This document shows, piece by piece, positions 19,765-29,974 of a stretch of DNA of 64,000 nt; within the stretch, counting starts at the first letter, position 1; each line of letters starts with the position of its first letter. The translations under genes were made by a program, and so were the position numbers. Origin of the DNA: an uncultured beta proteobacterium (GTDB lineage Bacteria; Pseudomonadota; Gammaproteobacteria; Burkholderiales; Burkholderiaceae_C); the NCBI GenBank assembly GCA_903845935.1, contig CAIMZI010000079.1, positions 1-64,000 of the forward strand, in the 5' to 3' direction. Below the pieces are notes generated by a model. That model searched no databases. It saw only the letters and a list, made by a program, of their open reading frames with translations, and had not been told where the DNA came from.

Positions 19765-21078
19765 ATGTTCGGCATGTTCAATTTGAACGACTCCCGTTGG
19801 GGTCGTGGCGATGACAAGGCGGGCGAGTCCACCAAGCCCGTCGATGGCGCGTCCGAGCCGCAAGCACCCAAGCAGCCCACACCCGATCGACGCCCGCAAA
19901 CTGCCCAGTCCGGCCCACCGGACCTGGACGAGTTGTGGCGCGATTTCAACCGCAAGCTGGGCAGCCTGTTCGGCGGCAAGCCATCGGGCCCACAGGGCGG
20001 TGGTAGCACAGGTGGTGGCGGTTTTCAGCCCGATATGAAAAGCGCCGGTGTCGGCGTCGGCCTGATTCTTGGCGTGCTGGCCCTGATCTGGCTGGGCACC
20101 GGCTTCTTTATCGTGCAGGAAGGCGAGCAGGCCGTCATTACCCAATTTGGCCGCTACAAGACCACCGTCGGTGCCGGTTTCCAGTGGCGTCTTCCCTATC
20201 CGGTGCAACGCCATGAGGTGGTGTCGGTAACGCAAATTCGCTCGGTCGATATCGGCCGTGACACCGTGCTGAAGGCGACTGGCCTGAAAGAGTCGGCCAT
20301 GCTGACGCAGGACGAAAACATTGTGGACATCAAGTTCGCCGTGCAATACCGCTTGAACGACGCGCGTGCCTTCCTGTTTGAAAGCAAGAACCCGCAAGAG
20401 GCCGTGGTGCAGGCCGCCGAAACGGCGGTGCGCGAGGTGATAGGGCGCATGCGCATGGACGCCGCCCTGTCCGAAGAGCGCGACCAAATCGCGCCCCAGG
20501 TGCGCAAGCTGATGCAGGACATTCTGGACCGCTACAAGGTCGGCATCGAGGTGGTTGGCATCAATATGCAGCAGGGCGGTGTGCGTCCGCCCGAGCAGGT
20601 GCAGGCCTCGTTTGACGATGTGCTCAAGGCCGGTCAGGAACGCGAACGCGCCAAGAACGAGGCCCAGGCCTATGCCAATGATGTGATCCCGCGTGCGGTC
20701 GGTTCGGCCTCGCGTCTGAAGGAAGAGTCCGATGCCTACAAGGCCCGCGTGGTGGCCCAGGCCCAGGGCGATGCACAGCGCTTTCGCTCTGTCTTGACCG
20801 AATACCAGAAGGCGCCCCAGGTCACGCGAGACCGCATGTACTTAGACTCCATGCAGCAAATTTACAGCAATGTCACCAAGGTCGTCGTCGAATCGCGCCA
20901 GGGCTCCAGCCTTTTATATCTGCCGCTGGACAAGCTTTTGCAAAGCAGTAGCAGCCCTGCCCCTGCTGACAGTTCCGCGACGCAAGCTGTCACGGTGCTG
21001 CCGCCCCTGGGCAGCGCCAACACCTCGGACGCACGCACGCGTGATGCTGCACGCACCCGTGAACGTGACGTACGCTAG
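19765..21078 (+). CDS. hflK: FtsH modulator HflK (SPFH/band 7 protein)
   Basis: HflK pairs with HflC to form the large membrane cage around the FtsH protease. Features are a Pro/Gly-rich cytosolic head with PPDLDELWRDFNRKL, one transmembrane helix (VGVGLILGVLALIWLGTGFFIV) and a periplasmic SPFH domain with QEGEQAVITQFGRY. The track starts at GTG 19666 overlapping hflX. ATG 19765 has an AGGGA ribosome site and starts just before the family-like NLNDSRWGRGDD; ATG 19708 is an alternative. hflC follows after 9 bases. Confidence 0.95.
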   Translation: MFGMFNLNDSRWGRGDDKAGESTKPVDGASEPQAPKQPTPDRRPQTAQSGPPDLDELWRDFNRKLGSLFGGKPSGPQGGGSTGGGGFQPDMKSAGVGVGLILGVLALIWLGTGFFIVQEGEQAVITQFGRYKTTVGAGFQWRLPYPVQRHEVVSVTQIRSVDIGRDTVLKATGLKESAMLTQDENIVDIKFAVQYRLNDARAFLFESKNPQEAVVQAAETAVREVIGRMRMDAALSEERDQIAPQVRKLMQDILDRYKVGIEVVGINMQQGGVRPPEQVQASFDDVLKAGQERERAKNEAQAYANDVIPRAVGSASRLKEESDAYKARVVAQAQGDAQRFRSVLTEYQKAPQVTRDRMYLDSMQQIYSNVTKVVVESRQGSSLLYLPLDKLLQSSSSPAPADSSATQAVTVLPPLGSANTSDARTRDAARTRERDVR

Positions 21079-21087
21079 GAGCACCCC

Positions 21088-21993
21088 ATGAACCGTATTG
21101 GACTCATTTTTTCCTCCCTGCTGGTGCTGCTCGTGCTGGCCAGCTCCACTCTGTTTGTGGTCGATCAGCGTCAGTTCGGCGTGGTCTATGCCTTGGGTCA
21201 GATCAAGGAAGTGATCACCGAGCCCGGCCTGAACATCAAGTTGCCGCCGCCGTTCCAGAACGTCTCCTATATCGACAAGCGCCTGTTGACGCTGGATAGC
21301 AGCGATTCCGAGCCCATGCTGACCGCTGAAAAGCAGCGCGTGGTGATCGACTGGTATGTGCGCTGGCGCATCTCCGAACCGACCGAATACATCCGCAATG
21401 TCGGCCTGAACGAAGGTGCAGGTGCCAGCCAGATCAACCGCGTGGTACGCAATGCCTTCCAGGAAGAGGTGAACAAGCGCACCGTCAAGGAGCTGCTGTC
21501 GCTCAAGCGCGAGGCCCTGATGGCCGCGGTGAAGGCGGAGGTGCTGGCCCAAGTGCGCGGTGAAAAGCCCTGGGGCGTGGATGTGGTGGATGTGCGCATC
21601 ACCCGCGTCGATTATGTGGAAGCGATTACCGAGTCGGTCTATCGCCGCATGGAGGCCGAACGCAAGCGCGTGGCCAATGAGCTGCGCTCCACGGGTGCGG
21701 CCGAGGGCGAGAAGATTCGCGCCGATGCCGACCGCCAGCGCGAGGTGACGATTGCCAATGCCTACCGCGATGCACAGAAGGTCAAGGGAGAGGGTGATGC
21801 CGAGGCTGCGCACATCTATGGCGAAGCCTTTGGCAAGGATCCGCAATTTGCCCAGTTCTACCGCAGCCTGGATGCCTACAAGGCCAGCTTCGGCAACAAG
21901 AGCGATGTGATGGTGCTGGATCCATCCAACAGCGAGTTCTTCAAGGTGTTCCGCAATGGTGGGTCCGGCGCGAATGTGCCGGGCAAGAAGTAA
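21088..21993 (+). CDS. hflC: FtsH modulator HflC (SPFH/band 7 protein)
   Basis: A 301-aa partner of HflK. An N-terminal signal-anchor (IGLIFSSLLVLLVLASSTLFVV) is followed by the SPFH domain (VDQRQFGVVYALGQIKEVITEPGLNIKLPPPFQNV) and a long helical region. The HflKC complex controls FtsH access to membrane substrates. AGGAGC precedes the ATG. Its gene lies directly after hflK, as in most proteobacteria. Confidence 0.97.
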   Translation: MNRIGLIFSSLLVLLVLASSTLFVVDQRQFGVVYALGQIKEVITEPGLNIKLPPPFQNVSYIDKRLLTLDSSDSEPMLTAEKQRVVIDWYVRWRISEPTEYIRNVGLNEGAGASQINRVVRNAFQEEVNKRTVKELLSLKREALMAAVKAEVLAQVRGEKPWGVDVVDVRITRVDYVEAITESVYRRMEAERKRVANELRSTGAAEGEKIRADADRQREVTIANAYRDAQKVKGEGDAEAAHIYGEAFGKDPQFAQFYRSLDAYKASFGNKSDVMVLDPSNSEFFKVFRNGGSGANVPGKK

Positions 21994-22004
21994 GCGGTCT
22001 GCCG

Positions 22005-22196
22005 GTGGATAGCGACACCTTGTGGATGGCGCTGGCGCTGGTGCTGGTGATTGAGGGGTTGTTCCCCTTTATCTCCCCGGTTCAGTGGCGCCGCACGTTT
22101 TCCAAGTTACTGGAACTCTCGGACGGGCAGATCCGCATGTTCGCTGTGGTCAGCATTTCGGTGGGCTTATTGATGATTTGCTTGCTCGCACCCTGA
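22005..22196 (+). CDS. DUF2065 (YjeT-like) small membrane protein
   Basis: A 63-aa protein with two hydrophobic helices ([18 protein letters not shown] and [17 protein letters not shown]) joined by [21 protein letters not shown], the layout of DUF2065/YjeT. The GTG start lies 11 bases after hflC. This protein is regularly encoded between hflC and hisZ or purA in proteobacteria. Its function is unknown; association with the HflKC membrane complex is only a guess from gene order. Confidence 0.9.
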   Translation: MDSDTLWMALALVLVIEGLFPFISPVQWRRTFSKLLELSDGQIRMFAVVSISVGLLMICLLAP

Positions 22197-22249
22197 AAAC
22201 CGAGCCTGTCGCCGGTAAAATCCCTGTTTTAACAGCCTCCCTCAAATCC

Positions 22250-24797
<2,548 letters not shown>

Positions 24798-24852
24798 GCC
24801 GTGGGCGAATTCCGCAACCGCATCCAATCACCAACCTACAGGAGCCAACACG

Positions 24853-25377
24853 ATGTTGACTGAAGACGGCAAGCACCTTTATGTGAGCTACGACGAGTAC
24901 CACAACCTGATTGAAAAGCTGGCGATCAAGATTTTCCAGTCGGGCTGGGAGTTCGACACCATCCTGTGTCTGGCGCGTGGCGGCATGCGCCCCGGCGACA
25001 TTCTTTCGCGCGTGTTTGACAAGCCGCTGGCCATCATGTCTACCAGCTCTTACCGCTCCAACGCCGGCACGCAGCAGGAAAACCTGGACATCGCCCACTA
25101 CATCACCACGCCCAAGGGCGAGATCGCAGGGCGCGTTCTGCTGGTCGATGATCTGGCCGACTCCGGTGTCACGCTCAACGCGGTGATCCACCAGCTCAAG
25201 AACAACTACGCGCCGATTACCGAACTGCGCAGCGCCGTGATCTGGACCAAGGCCTTGTCCAAGTTCACGCCGGATTACCAGGTGGAATGTTTGCCCACCA
25301 ATCCCTGGATCCACCAGCCCTTCGAGAGCTACGACTCCCTGCGTCCGCAACAGCTGATCGAAAAGTGGAGTGTATAA
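24853..25377 (+). CDS. Purine-type phosphoribosyltransferase (COG2236-like)
   Basis: A 174-aa type I phosphoribosyltransferase. The PRPP-binding loop VLLVDDLADSGVTL (about residues 96-109) and the N-terminal CLARGGMRPGDIL loop are clear. The fold suggests salvage of a 6-oxopurine (hypoxanthine, xanthine or guanine), but substrate specificity cannot be read from sequence. Proximity to purA supports a purine role. An AGGAG site precedes the ATG. A GC-rich repeat element lies directly after the stop. Confidence 0.88.
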   Translation: MLTEDGKHLYVSYDEYHNLIEKLAIKIFQSGWEFDTILCLARGGMRPGDILSRVFDKPLAIMSTSSYRSNAGTQQENLDIAHYITTPKGEIAGRVLLVDDLADSGVTLNAVIHQLKNNYAPITELRSAVIWTKALSKFTPDYQVECLPTNPWIHQPFESYDSLRPQQLIEKWSV

Positions 25378-25379
25378 AC

Positions 25380-25461
25380 GGAGCCCCCACGCTCCGCCGC
25401 TGCGCGGGTCGCTGCCCCCTCAAGGGGCTAATTCCCCTTGGGGCGGCCCGGCGGGGAATTG
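25380..25461. repeat. GC-rich intergenic repeat (REP-like), Comamonadaceae type
   Basis: The gap between the phosphoribosyltransferase and metC holds CCCCCACGCTCCGCC, then an imperfect hairpin CCCCTCAAGGGG-CTAATT-CCCCTTGGGG, then CGGCCCGGCGGGG. I recall this block (CCCCCACGCTCCGCC...CCTTGGGGCGGCCCGGCGGGG) as a common dispersed intergenic element in Comamonadaceae genomes. It may act as a terminator or mRNA-stabilising hairpin for the upstream gene. Only one copy is in this window. Confidence 0.65.
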
Positions 25462-25483
25462 TTAACTCTCTTCGAGTGTCCAT

Positions 25484-26689
25484 ATGTCGCACCAAGTTAC
25501 CGAGCTGATTCACCACGCCTACGTTCCGCCTGAGGGCTTTGTGGCGCCGCAACCTGGGGTGTTCAAGGCCTCGACCGTGATCTTTCCGACGGTTGCCGCC
25601 ATGCGCAGCCGCGAGTGGAAGGACAAGTCGGCCTATACCTATGGCCTGCACGGAACGCCCACCTCCTACCAACTGGAGGAGCGTCTGTGTACCTTGGAGG
25701 GCGCGTTGCAATGCCTGCTGGTGCCCAGCGGCCTGGCGGCCCTTTCGCTGGTGGCGCTGTCGCTGCTGAAGTCCGGCGACGAGGTTCTGCTACCCGACAA
25801 CTCCTACGGTCCCAACAAGGCCCTGGTCGAGGGCGAACTGATGCACTGGGGCATTACGCACCAGTATTACGACCCTATGGACCCGCAGGATCTGGAGGCC
25901 CAGATTTGCAGCCGCACCAAGCTGGTCTGGTTGGAGGCTGCTGGTTCGGTGACGCTGGAGTTTCCCGATCTGTTGGCTCTGGTGCGCATTTGCAAAGCGC
26001 GCAAGGTGCTGACCGCACTGGACAATACCTGGGGCGCCGGTCTGGCCTTTAAGCCCTTTGACCTATTGCCCAACGAATCACCGGCCTTGGGTGTAGACCT
26101 ATCGGCCCATGCCCTGACCAAATACCCCAGCGGCGGCGGCGATGTGCTGATGGGCAGCGTCACCACCCGCGATGCAGGCTTGCACCTGCGCCTCAAGCTC
26201 ACCCATATGCGCCTGGGCCTGGGCGTGGGCATGAACGATGTGGAGGCGATTCTGCGCTCCCTGCCCAGCATGGCGCTGCGCTACCGGGCCCACGATGAAT
26301 CTACCAGGGTTCTGGCTTTGTGGGCCGACAGCCAGCCCGAGTTTGTGCAGGTGCTGCATCCGGCCTTGCCCGGCTCACCCGGTCACGCCCACTGGAAGGA
26401 CTTGTGCGTGCACACCTTCGGAGGTGCTGCCTGCCTGTTCAGCGTGATTCTGGACGAACGATTCAGCCGGGATCAAACCGACGCTTTTTGCGATGCGCTC
26501 AAGCTCTTCAAGCTGGGTTACAGCTGGGCTGGGCCCATCAGCCTGGTCGTGCCCTACGAACTGCAGTCCATGCGCACGGTCTGGCCCGCGCATATCGAAA
26601 AAGGCACGCTGGTGCGCTTCTCGGTGGGACTGGAAGCGGTGCAGGATTTGCAGCTGGACCTGGAGCATGCGCTGCGCGTGTTGCGGTAG
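25484..26689 (+). CDS. metC: Cystathionine beta-lyase (MetC-like, Cys/Met PLP family)
   Basis: A 401-aa fold-type I PLP enzyme of the Cys/Met metabolism family. Substrate and cofactor residues include YTYGLHGTPTSYQLEERL and DNTWGAG. The Schiff-base Lys lies in SAHALTKYPSGGGDVLMGS. It would cleave cystathionine to homocysteine, pyruvate and ammonia, though gamma-lyase or related activities cannot be excluded. The usual GHSD after the Lys is GGGD here. The ATG at 25484 follows the repeat element, and no strong ribosome site is seen. Confidence 0.88.
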   Translation: MSHQVTELIHHAYVPPEGFVAPQPGVFKASTVIFPTVAAMRSREWKDKSAYTYGLHGTPTSYQLEERLCTLEGALQCLLVPSGLAALSLVALSLLKSGDEVLLPDNSYGPNKALVEGELMHWGITHQYYDPMDPQDLEAQICSRTKLVWLEAAGSVTLEFPDLLALVRICKARKVLTALDNTWGAGLAFKPFDLLPNESPALGVDLSAHALTKYPSGGGDVLMGSVTTRDAGLHLRLKLTHMRLGLGVGMNDVEAILRSLPSMALRYRAHDESTRVLALWADSQPEFVQVLHPALPGSPGHAHWKDLCVHTFGGAACLFSVILDERFSRDQTDAFCDALKLFKLGYSWAGPISLVVPYELQSMRTVWPAHIEKGTLVRFSVGLEAVQDLQLDLEHALRVLR

Positions 26690-26762
26690 TTGGCGCTTTG
26701 GATATTTTTGGCTTGGTGTTTTCCTGAATAGGCAGGGCACTTGACTCAGGTTAATCTGGGTC

Positions 26763-27584
26763 ATGAGTTCACTCCCTGACTACGAAGCGCCTCCACCCTA
26801 TGTTCCGCCGCCGTCCGATGCGCCTTCCAAGACCATAGTCGCCCTGGGTTTTTTCGCCCCGTTCCAGTGGTTGCGTGCCGGCTGGGCAGACATGCGTGAA
26901 CATCCGTGCATCAGCGGTTTTTACGGCCTGGCCTTCTGGTTGATGGCGGTGGTGCTGGGCGCAGTGTTTCGCACCAGCCCTGAATACACGATGACGATTG
27001 CCTCCGGTTGCCTGTTGGTTGGCCCGTTTCTGGCCATGGGCCTGTACGAGGTGAGCCGGCGCCGCGAGGCCGGGCTGCAAGCCGATCTGTCGTCCTCGCT
27101 GACCTGCTGGGCCAGCCACATCAAAAGCATGGGCATGTTGGTGCTGGTGCTGATCGTGATGGAACTGCTTTGGGGGCGCTCGTCGCTGGTGGTGTTTGCG
27201 GTTTTTTTCAATACCGGCATGCCCTCGACCAGTGGCGTGATGGATGCCATCTTCAACCCCCAGAACTGGGAATTCGTGGCTGCCTATGCCATTGTGGGCA
27301 GCGCCTTTGCGGTGCTGGTGTTTTCCATATCCGCAGTCTCGATTCCCATGATCCTGGACCGCGATACCGATGCCATTTCGGCGGCCATCACCAGTCTGGA
27401 GGTAATGTTCCACAACACCGCCGTGATGCTCTTGTGGGGGGGGCTGATCGCTGGTCTGATCGCTGTTTCCCTGGCTCTGCCCTGGGGGCTGGGTCTGCTG
27501 GTTGCCGGGCCCTTGCTGGGCCACGGCAGCTGGTACGCCTACCGCGGCACGGTGCGTTGGCCGCAGGATGTTACAGTCCCATGA
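26763..27584 (+). CDS. DUF2189 integral membrane protein
   Basis: A 273-aa protein with a Pro-rich cytosolic N-terminus (YEAPPPYVPPPSD) and about six hydrophobic helices. The pattern PFQWLRAGWADMREHP, then AMGLYEVSRRREAGL and a final LLGHGSWYAYRGTV, fits the DUF2189 family. Its function is unknown; the fold suggests a small multi-pass inner-membrane protein. It stands in its own 70-base gap after metC and is followed 17 bases later by a Lys-rich small protein. Confidence 0.82.
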   Translation: MSSLPDYEAPPPYVPPPSDAPSKTIVALGFFAPFQWLRAGWADMREHPCISGFYGLAFWLMAVVLGAVFRTSPEYTMTIASGCLLVGPFLAMGLYEVSRRREAGLQADLSSSLTCWASHIKSMGMLVLVLIVMELLWGRSSLVVFAVFFNTGMPSTSGVMDAIFNPQNWEFVAAYAIVGSAFAVLVFSISAVSIPMILDRDTDAISAAITSLEVMFHNTAVMLLWGGLIAGLIAVSLALPWGLGLLVAGPLLGHGSWYAYRGTVRWPQDVTVP

Positions 27585-27601
27585 ATTAACGAAAGCAAAT
27601 C

Positions 27602-27796
27602 TTGGCAACTCCCAATTACGGATACGAAAAACGTCAGAAAGAACTGGCTAAAAAGAAGAAGAAAGAAGAAAAGCTCAAGGCCAAGTCTGAACGCAAAACG
27701 GTCGATGGCGTAGAGGTCGATTCGAACGAGCCTGATGCCGATGCGACAGAGACCACCAATGCCGCCGCACCGGCGGCCGACAGCGCCCAGAGCTAA
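27602..27796 (+). CDS. Lys-rich small protein, unknown function
   Basis: A 64-aa protein starting at a TTG with GAAAGCAA upstream. The N-terminal half is highly basic (EKRQKELAKKKKKEEKLKAKSERK) and the C-terminal half acidic and Ala-rich, suggesting a disordered, possibly nucleic-acid-binding, protein. It probably shares a transcript with the DUF2189 gene. Its stop lies 3 bases from the convergent tesA stop. I cannot name a function. Confidence 0.65.
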   Translation: MATPNYGYEKRQKELAKKKKKEEKLKAKSERKTVDGVEVDSNEPDADATETTNAAAPAADSAQS

Positions 27797-27799
27797 AAA

Positions 27800-28450
27800 C
27801 TACCTTAGCAATTTTTTAATGCTGGGCCACAGCGTATTCAGGATGATGGGATGCGCCTGAGCCAGCGGGTGGATGCGGTCGGCCTGAAACATCGTGGCCG
27901 CATTCGGTCCGTCTGCCACACCCTTGAGCAAGAAGGGCACTAGCGCCACCTGCTGCTCTTTGGCGACCTGGCTGAAACTGTCGGCAAACTGATTGGCATA
28001 GGCTTGTCCGTAATTGGGCGGCACTTGCATGCCCAATAGCAGCACCTTGGCACCCGCTGCCTTGGCAGCGACCGTCATGGCCTGCAGGTTGTCCTGCGTC
28101 ATGGCCAGGGGCAGACCGCGCAGGGCGTCGTTGCCGCCCAATTCGATCATCACCAGGTCTGGCTTGTGAAGAGCCAACAGGGCCGGCAATCGGCTGCGCC
28201 CACCCGACGTGGTGTCGCCGCTGATGCTGGCGTTGATGGCGTGGGCGGCTATTTTTTCCTGGTCCAGGCGTGCCTGCAGCAAGGCCACCCAGCCCTGTCC
28301 GCGTTGCAGGCCGTATTCAGCGCTCAGGGAGTCACCCAAGATCAGAATGCTGGCAGGGCGCGGGGTGGCGGCCCGCGCCAGGGATATCCCTGTCAGCAGG
28401 CTCAGGGCCATAAGCAGGCTAAAGTGTCGGCGAACCATTGGGAACTTCAT
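27800..28450 (-). CDS. tesA: Arylesterase / lysophospholipase L1 (TesA, SGNH hydrolase)
   Basis: An SGNH-family esterase of about 216 aa with a signal peptide (LLMALSLLTGISLARA). Block I GDSLSAEYG carries the nucleophilic Ser, block III GGNDALRG the oxyanion Asn, and DRIHP the catalytic Asp-His. E. coli TesA is a periplasmic thioesterase/protease I/lysophospholipase L1. The track's extension to 28675 is rejected because it is antisense to ybbA. ATG 28450 (MKFPM) or 28438 (MVRRH) are the possible starts. The start codon shares bases with that of ybbA on the opposite strand, as in the E. coli tesA-ybbA pair. Confidence 0.92.
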   Translation of the reverse strand: MKFPMVRRHFSLLMALSLLTGISLARAATPRPASILILGDSLSAEYGLQRGQGWVALLQARLDQEKIAAHAINASISGDTTSGGRSRLPALLALHKPDLVMIELGGNDALRGLPLAMTQDNLQAMTVAAKAAGAKVLLLGMQVPPNYGQAYANQFADSFSQVAKEQQVALVPFLLKGVADGPNAATMFQADRIHPLAQAHPIILNTLWPSIKKLLR

Positions 28451-29141
28451 GTCAGATACCATTATTTCCGTAGAGCATGTTTTTAAAAGCGTGACCGATT
28501 CCACCGGTACGCTGGAGATCCTGTCCGATATCGATTTTGCACTCAAGCGCCAGGAGACGGTGTCGATTGTGGGCGCATCCGGCTCCGGCAAAAGTACCTT
28601 GCTGTCCATCATGGCCGGTTTGGACACGCCCTCCAGCGGCACCGTGCGTTTGGCCGGGGTGGACCTGTTTGCCATCGACGAAGATGGCCGCGCCGCACTG
28701 CGGGCTCGTCAGGTCGGCTTTGTGTTTCAGAGCTTTCAGCTCTTGGGCAGCCTGACCGCCTTGGAAAATGTGATGCTGCCACTCGAACTCGATGGCCGCA
28801 AGGATGCGCGCAAGGCCGCCAGCGCCATGCTGGAGCGTGTCGGCCTATCGCAGCGCGTCAATGCCTACCCCAGGGTGCTTAGCGGCGGCGAGCAGCAGCG
28901 CGTGGCCCTGGCGCGTGCCTTTGTGGTTCACCCGGCGGTTCTGCTGGCCGATGAGCCCACCGGAAGCCTGGACTTTGCCACCGGCGAAAAAATTATGGAG
29001 CTGATGTTTGACCTGAATCGCGAGCAGGGCACCACCCTGGTTCTGGTGACGCACGACCGCGCGATTGCCGCGCGCTGCAATCGCAGCATCACCATCGAGG
29101 CGGGCAGGGTGCTGGACGAGGTCCTGGCGGCAACTGCTTAG
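28449..29141 (+). CDS. ybbA: ABC transporter ATP-binding protein YbbA (LolD/MacB type)
   Basis: A 230-aa ABC ATPase with Walker A GASGSGKST, signature LSGGEQQRVALARA, Walker B VLLADEPTGSLD and H-loop VTHD. It is of the LolD/MacB/YbbA class that partners FtsX-type permeases in envelope mechanotransmission. The divergent tesA neighbour identifies it as YbbA. The expected large permease YbbP is not adjacent; rlmB follows instead. The ATG at 28449 overlaps the tesA ATG on the other strand. Confidence 0.92.
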   Translation: MSDTIISVEHVFKSVTDSTGTLEILSDIDFALKRQETVSIVGASGSGKSTLLSIMAGLDTPSSGTVRLAGVDLFAIDEDGRAALRARQVGFVFQSFQLLGSLTALENVMLPLELDGRKDARKAASAMLERVGLSQRVNAYPRVLSGGEQQRVALARAFVVHPAVLLADEPTGSLDFATGEKIMELMFDLNREQGTTLVLVTHDRAIAARCNRSITIEAGRVLDEVLAATA

Positions 29142-29157
29142 CGTCGATAATCAGGCC

Positions 29158-29928
29158 ATGTCATCTTCCAAAGTTCTTTTCGGCTTTCATGCCGTGGGCG
29201 TGCGCCTGAAAACCGCGCCGAAATCCGTCATCGAAATTTTTTACGAGCCGACCCGGCGCGATGCCCGCATGCGACAGTTTATCGACAAGGTCAACGAAAG
29301 CGGCGTGCGTCTCGTGGAGGCCGATGGATTGCGTCTGTCCAAGCTGGCCGGCAACCATGGCCACCAGGGTGTGGTGGCAAGGGTCCAGGAGCTCAAGCAG
29401 GTGCATTCGCTGGACGAATTGCTGGAAAACCTGGAAGCCGCCAATGCCGAACTGCCACCGGCCGATCGCACACCGCCCCTGATTTTGGTGTTGGATGGTG
29501 TCACCGATCCGCACAATCTGGGCGCCTGCCTGCGCGTGGCCGACGGTGCCGGAGCCCATGCGGTGATTGCCCCCAAGGACCATGCGGCGGGCATAAACGC
29601 GACCGTGGCCAAGGTGGCCAGCGGCGCCGCCGAGACCATTCCCTACTTTATGGTCACCAACCTGGCGCGCACCCTGGGCGAGCTCAAGGAGCGCAACATC
29701 TGGGTGATTGGCACCAGCGACCAGGCCACGCAGACCCTATACCAGGCCGATCTGAAGGGCCCTGTGGCCCTGGTGCTGGGCGCCGAGGGTGATGGCATGC
29801 GCCAGCTCACCGCCAAGACCTGTGACCAACTGGTCAGCATCCCCATGCTGGGCGCGGTGGAAAGCCTGAACGTCTCGGTGGCCAGCGGCATTTGCCTGTA
29901 TGAGGCCGTGCGCCAGCGCAGCCACTAG
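29158..29928 (+). CDS. rlmB: 23S rRNA (guanosine-2'-O)-methyltransferase RlmB
   Basis: A 256-aa SPOUT-class methyltransferase. The N-terminal substrate-binding domain (VLFGFHAVGVRLK) is followed by the knotted SpoU domain with LVLDGVTDPHNLGACLRVADGAG, VLGAEGDGM and IPMLGAVESLNVSVASGI, the three family motifs. RlmB methylates G2251. The ATG at 29158 is 16 bases after ybbA; the tracked start at 29065 runs back through ybbA. It is convergent with prc. Confidence 0.95.
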   Translation: MSSSKVLFGFHAVGVRLKTAPKSVIEIFYEPTRRDARMRQFIDKVNESGVRLVEADGLRLSKLAGNHGHQGVVARVQELKQVHSLDELLENLEAANAELPPADRTPPLILVLDGVTDPHNLGACLRVADGAGAHAVIAPKDHAAGINATVAKVASGAAETIPYFMVTNLARTLGELKERNIWVIGTSDQATQTLYQADLKGPVALVLGAEGDGMRQLTAKTCDQLVSIPMLGAVESLNVSVASGICLYEAVRQRSH

Positions 29929-29974
29929 TTGCCGGTAACACTGCCCGGTTGCCGCGACAAGGGCGCTGGGCTAT

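Noticed and set aside
27800-28675. Extended 291-aa form of TesA
   Set aside because: The extra 75 N-terminal residues are the antisense of ybbA; the signal peptide starts at 28450 or 28438.
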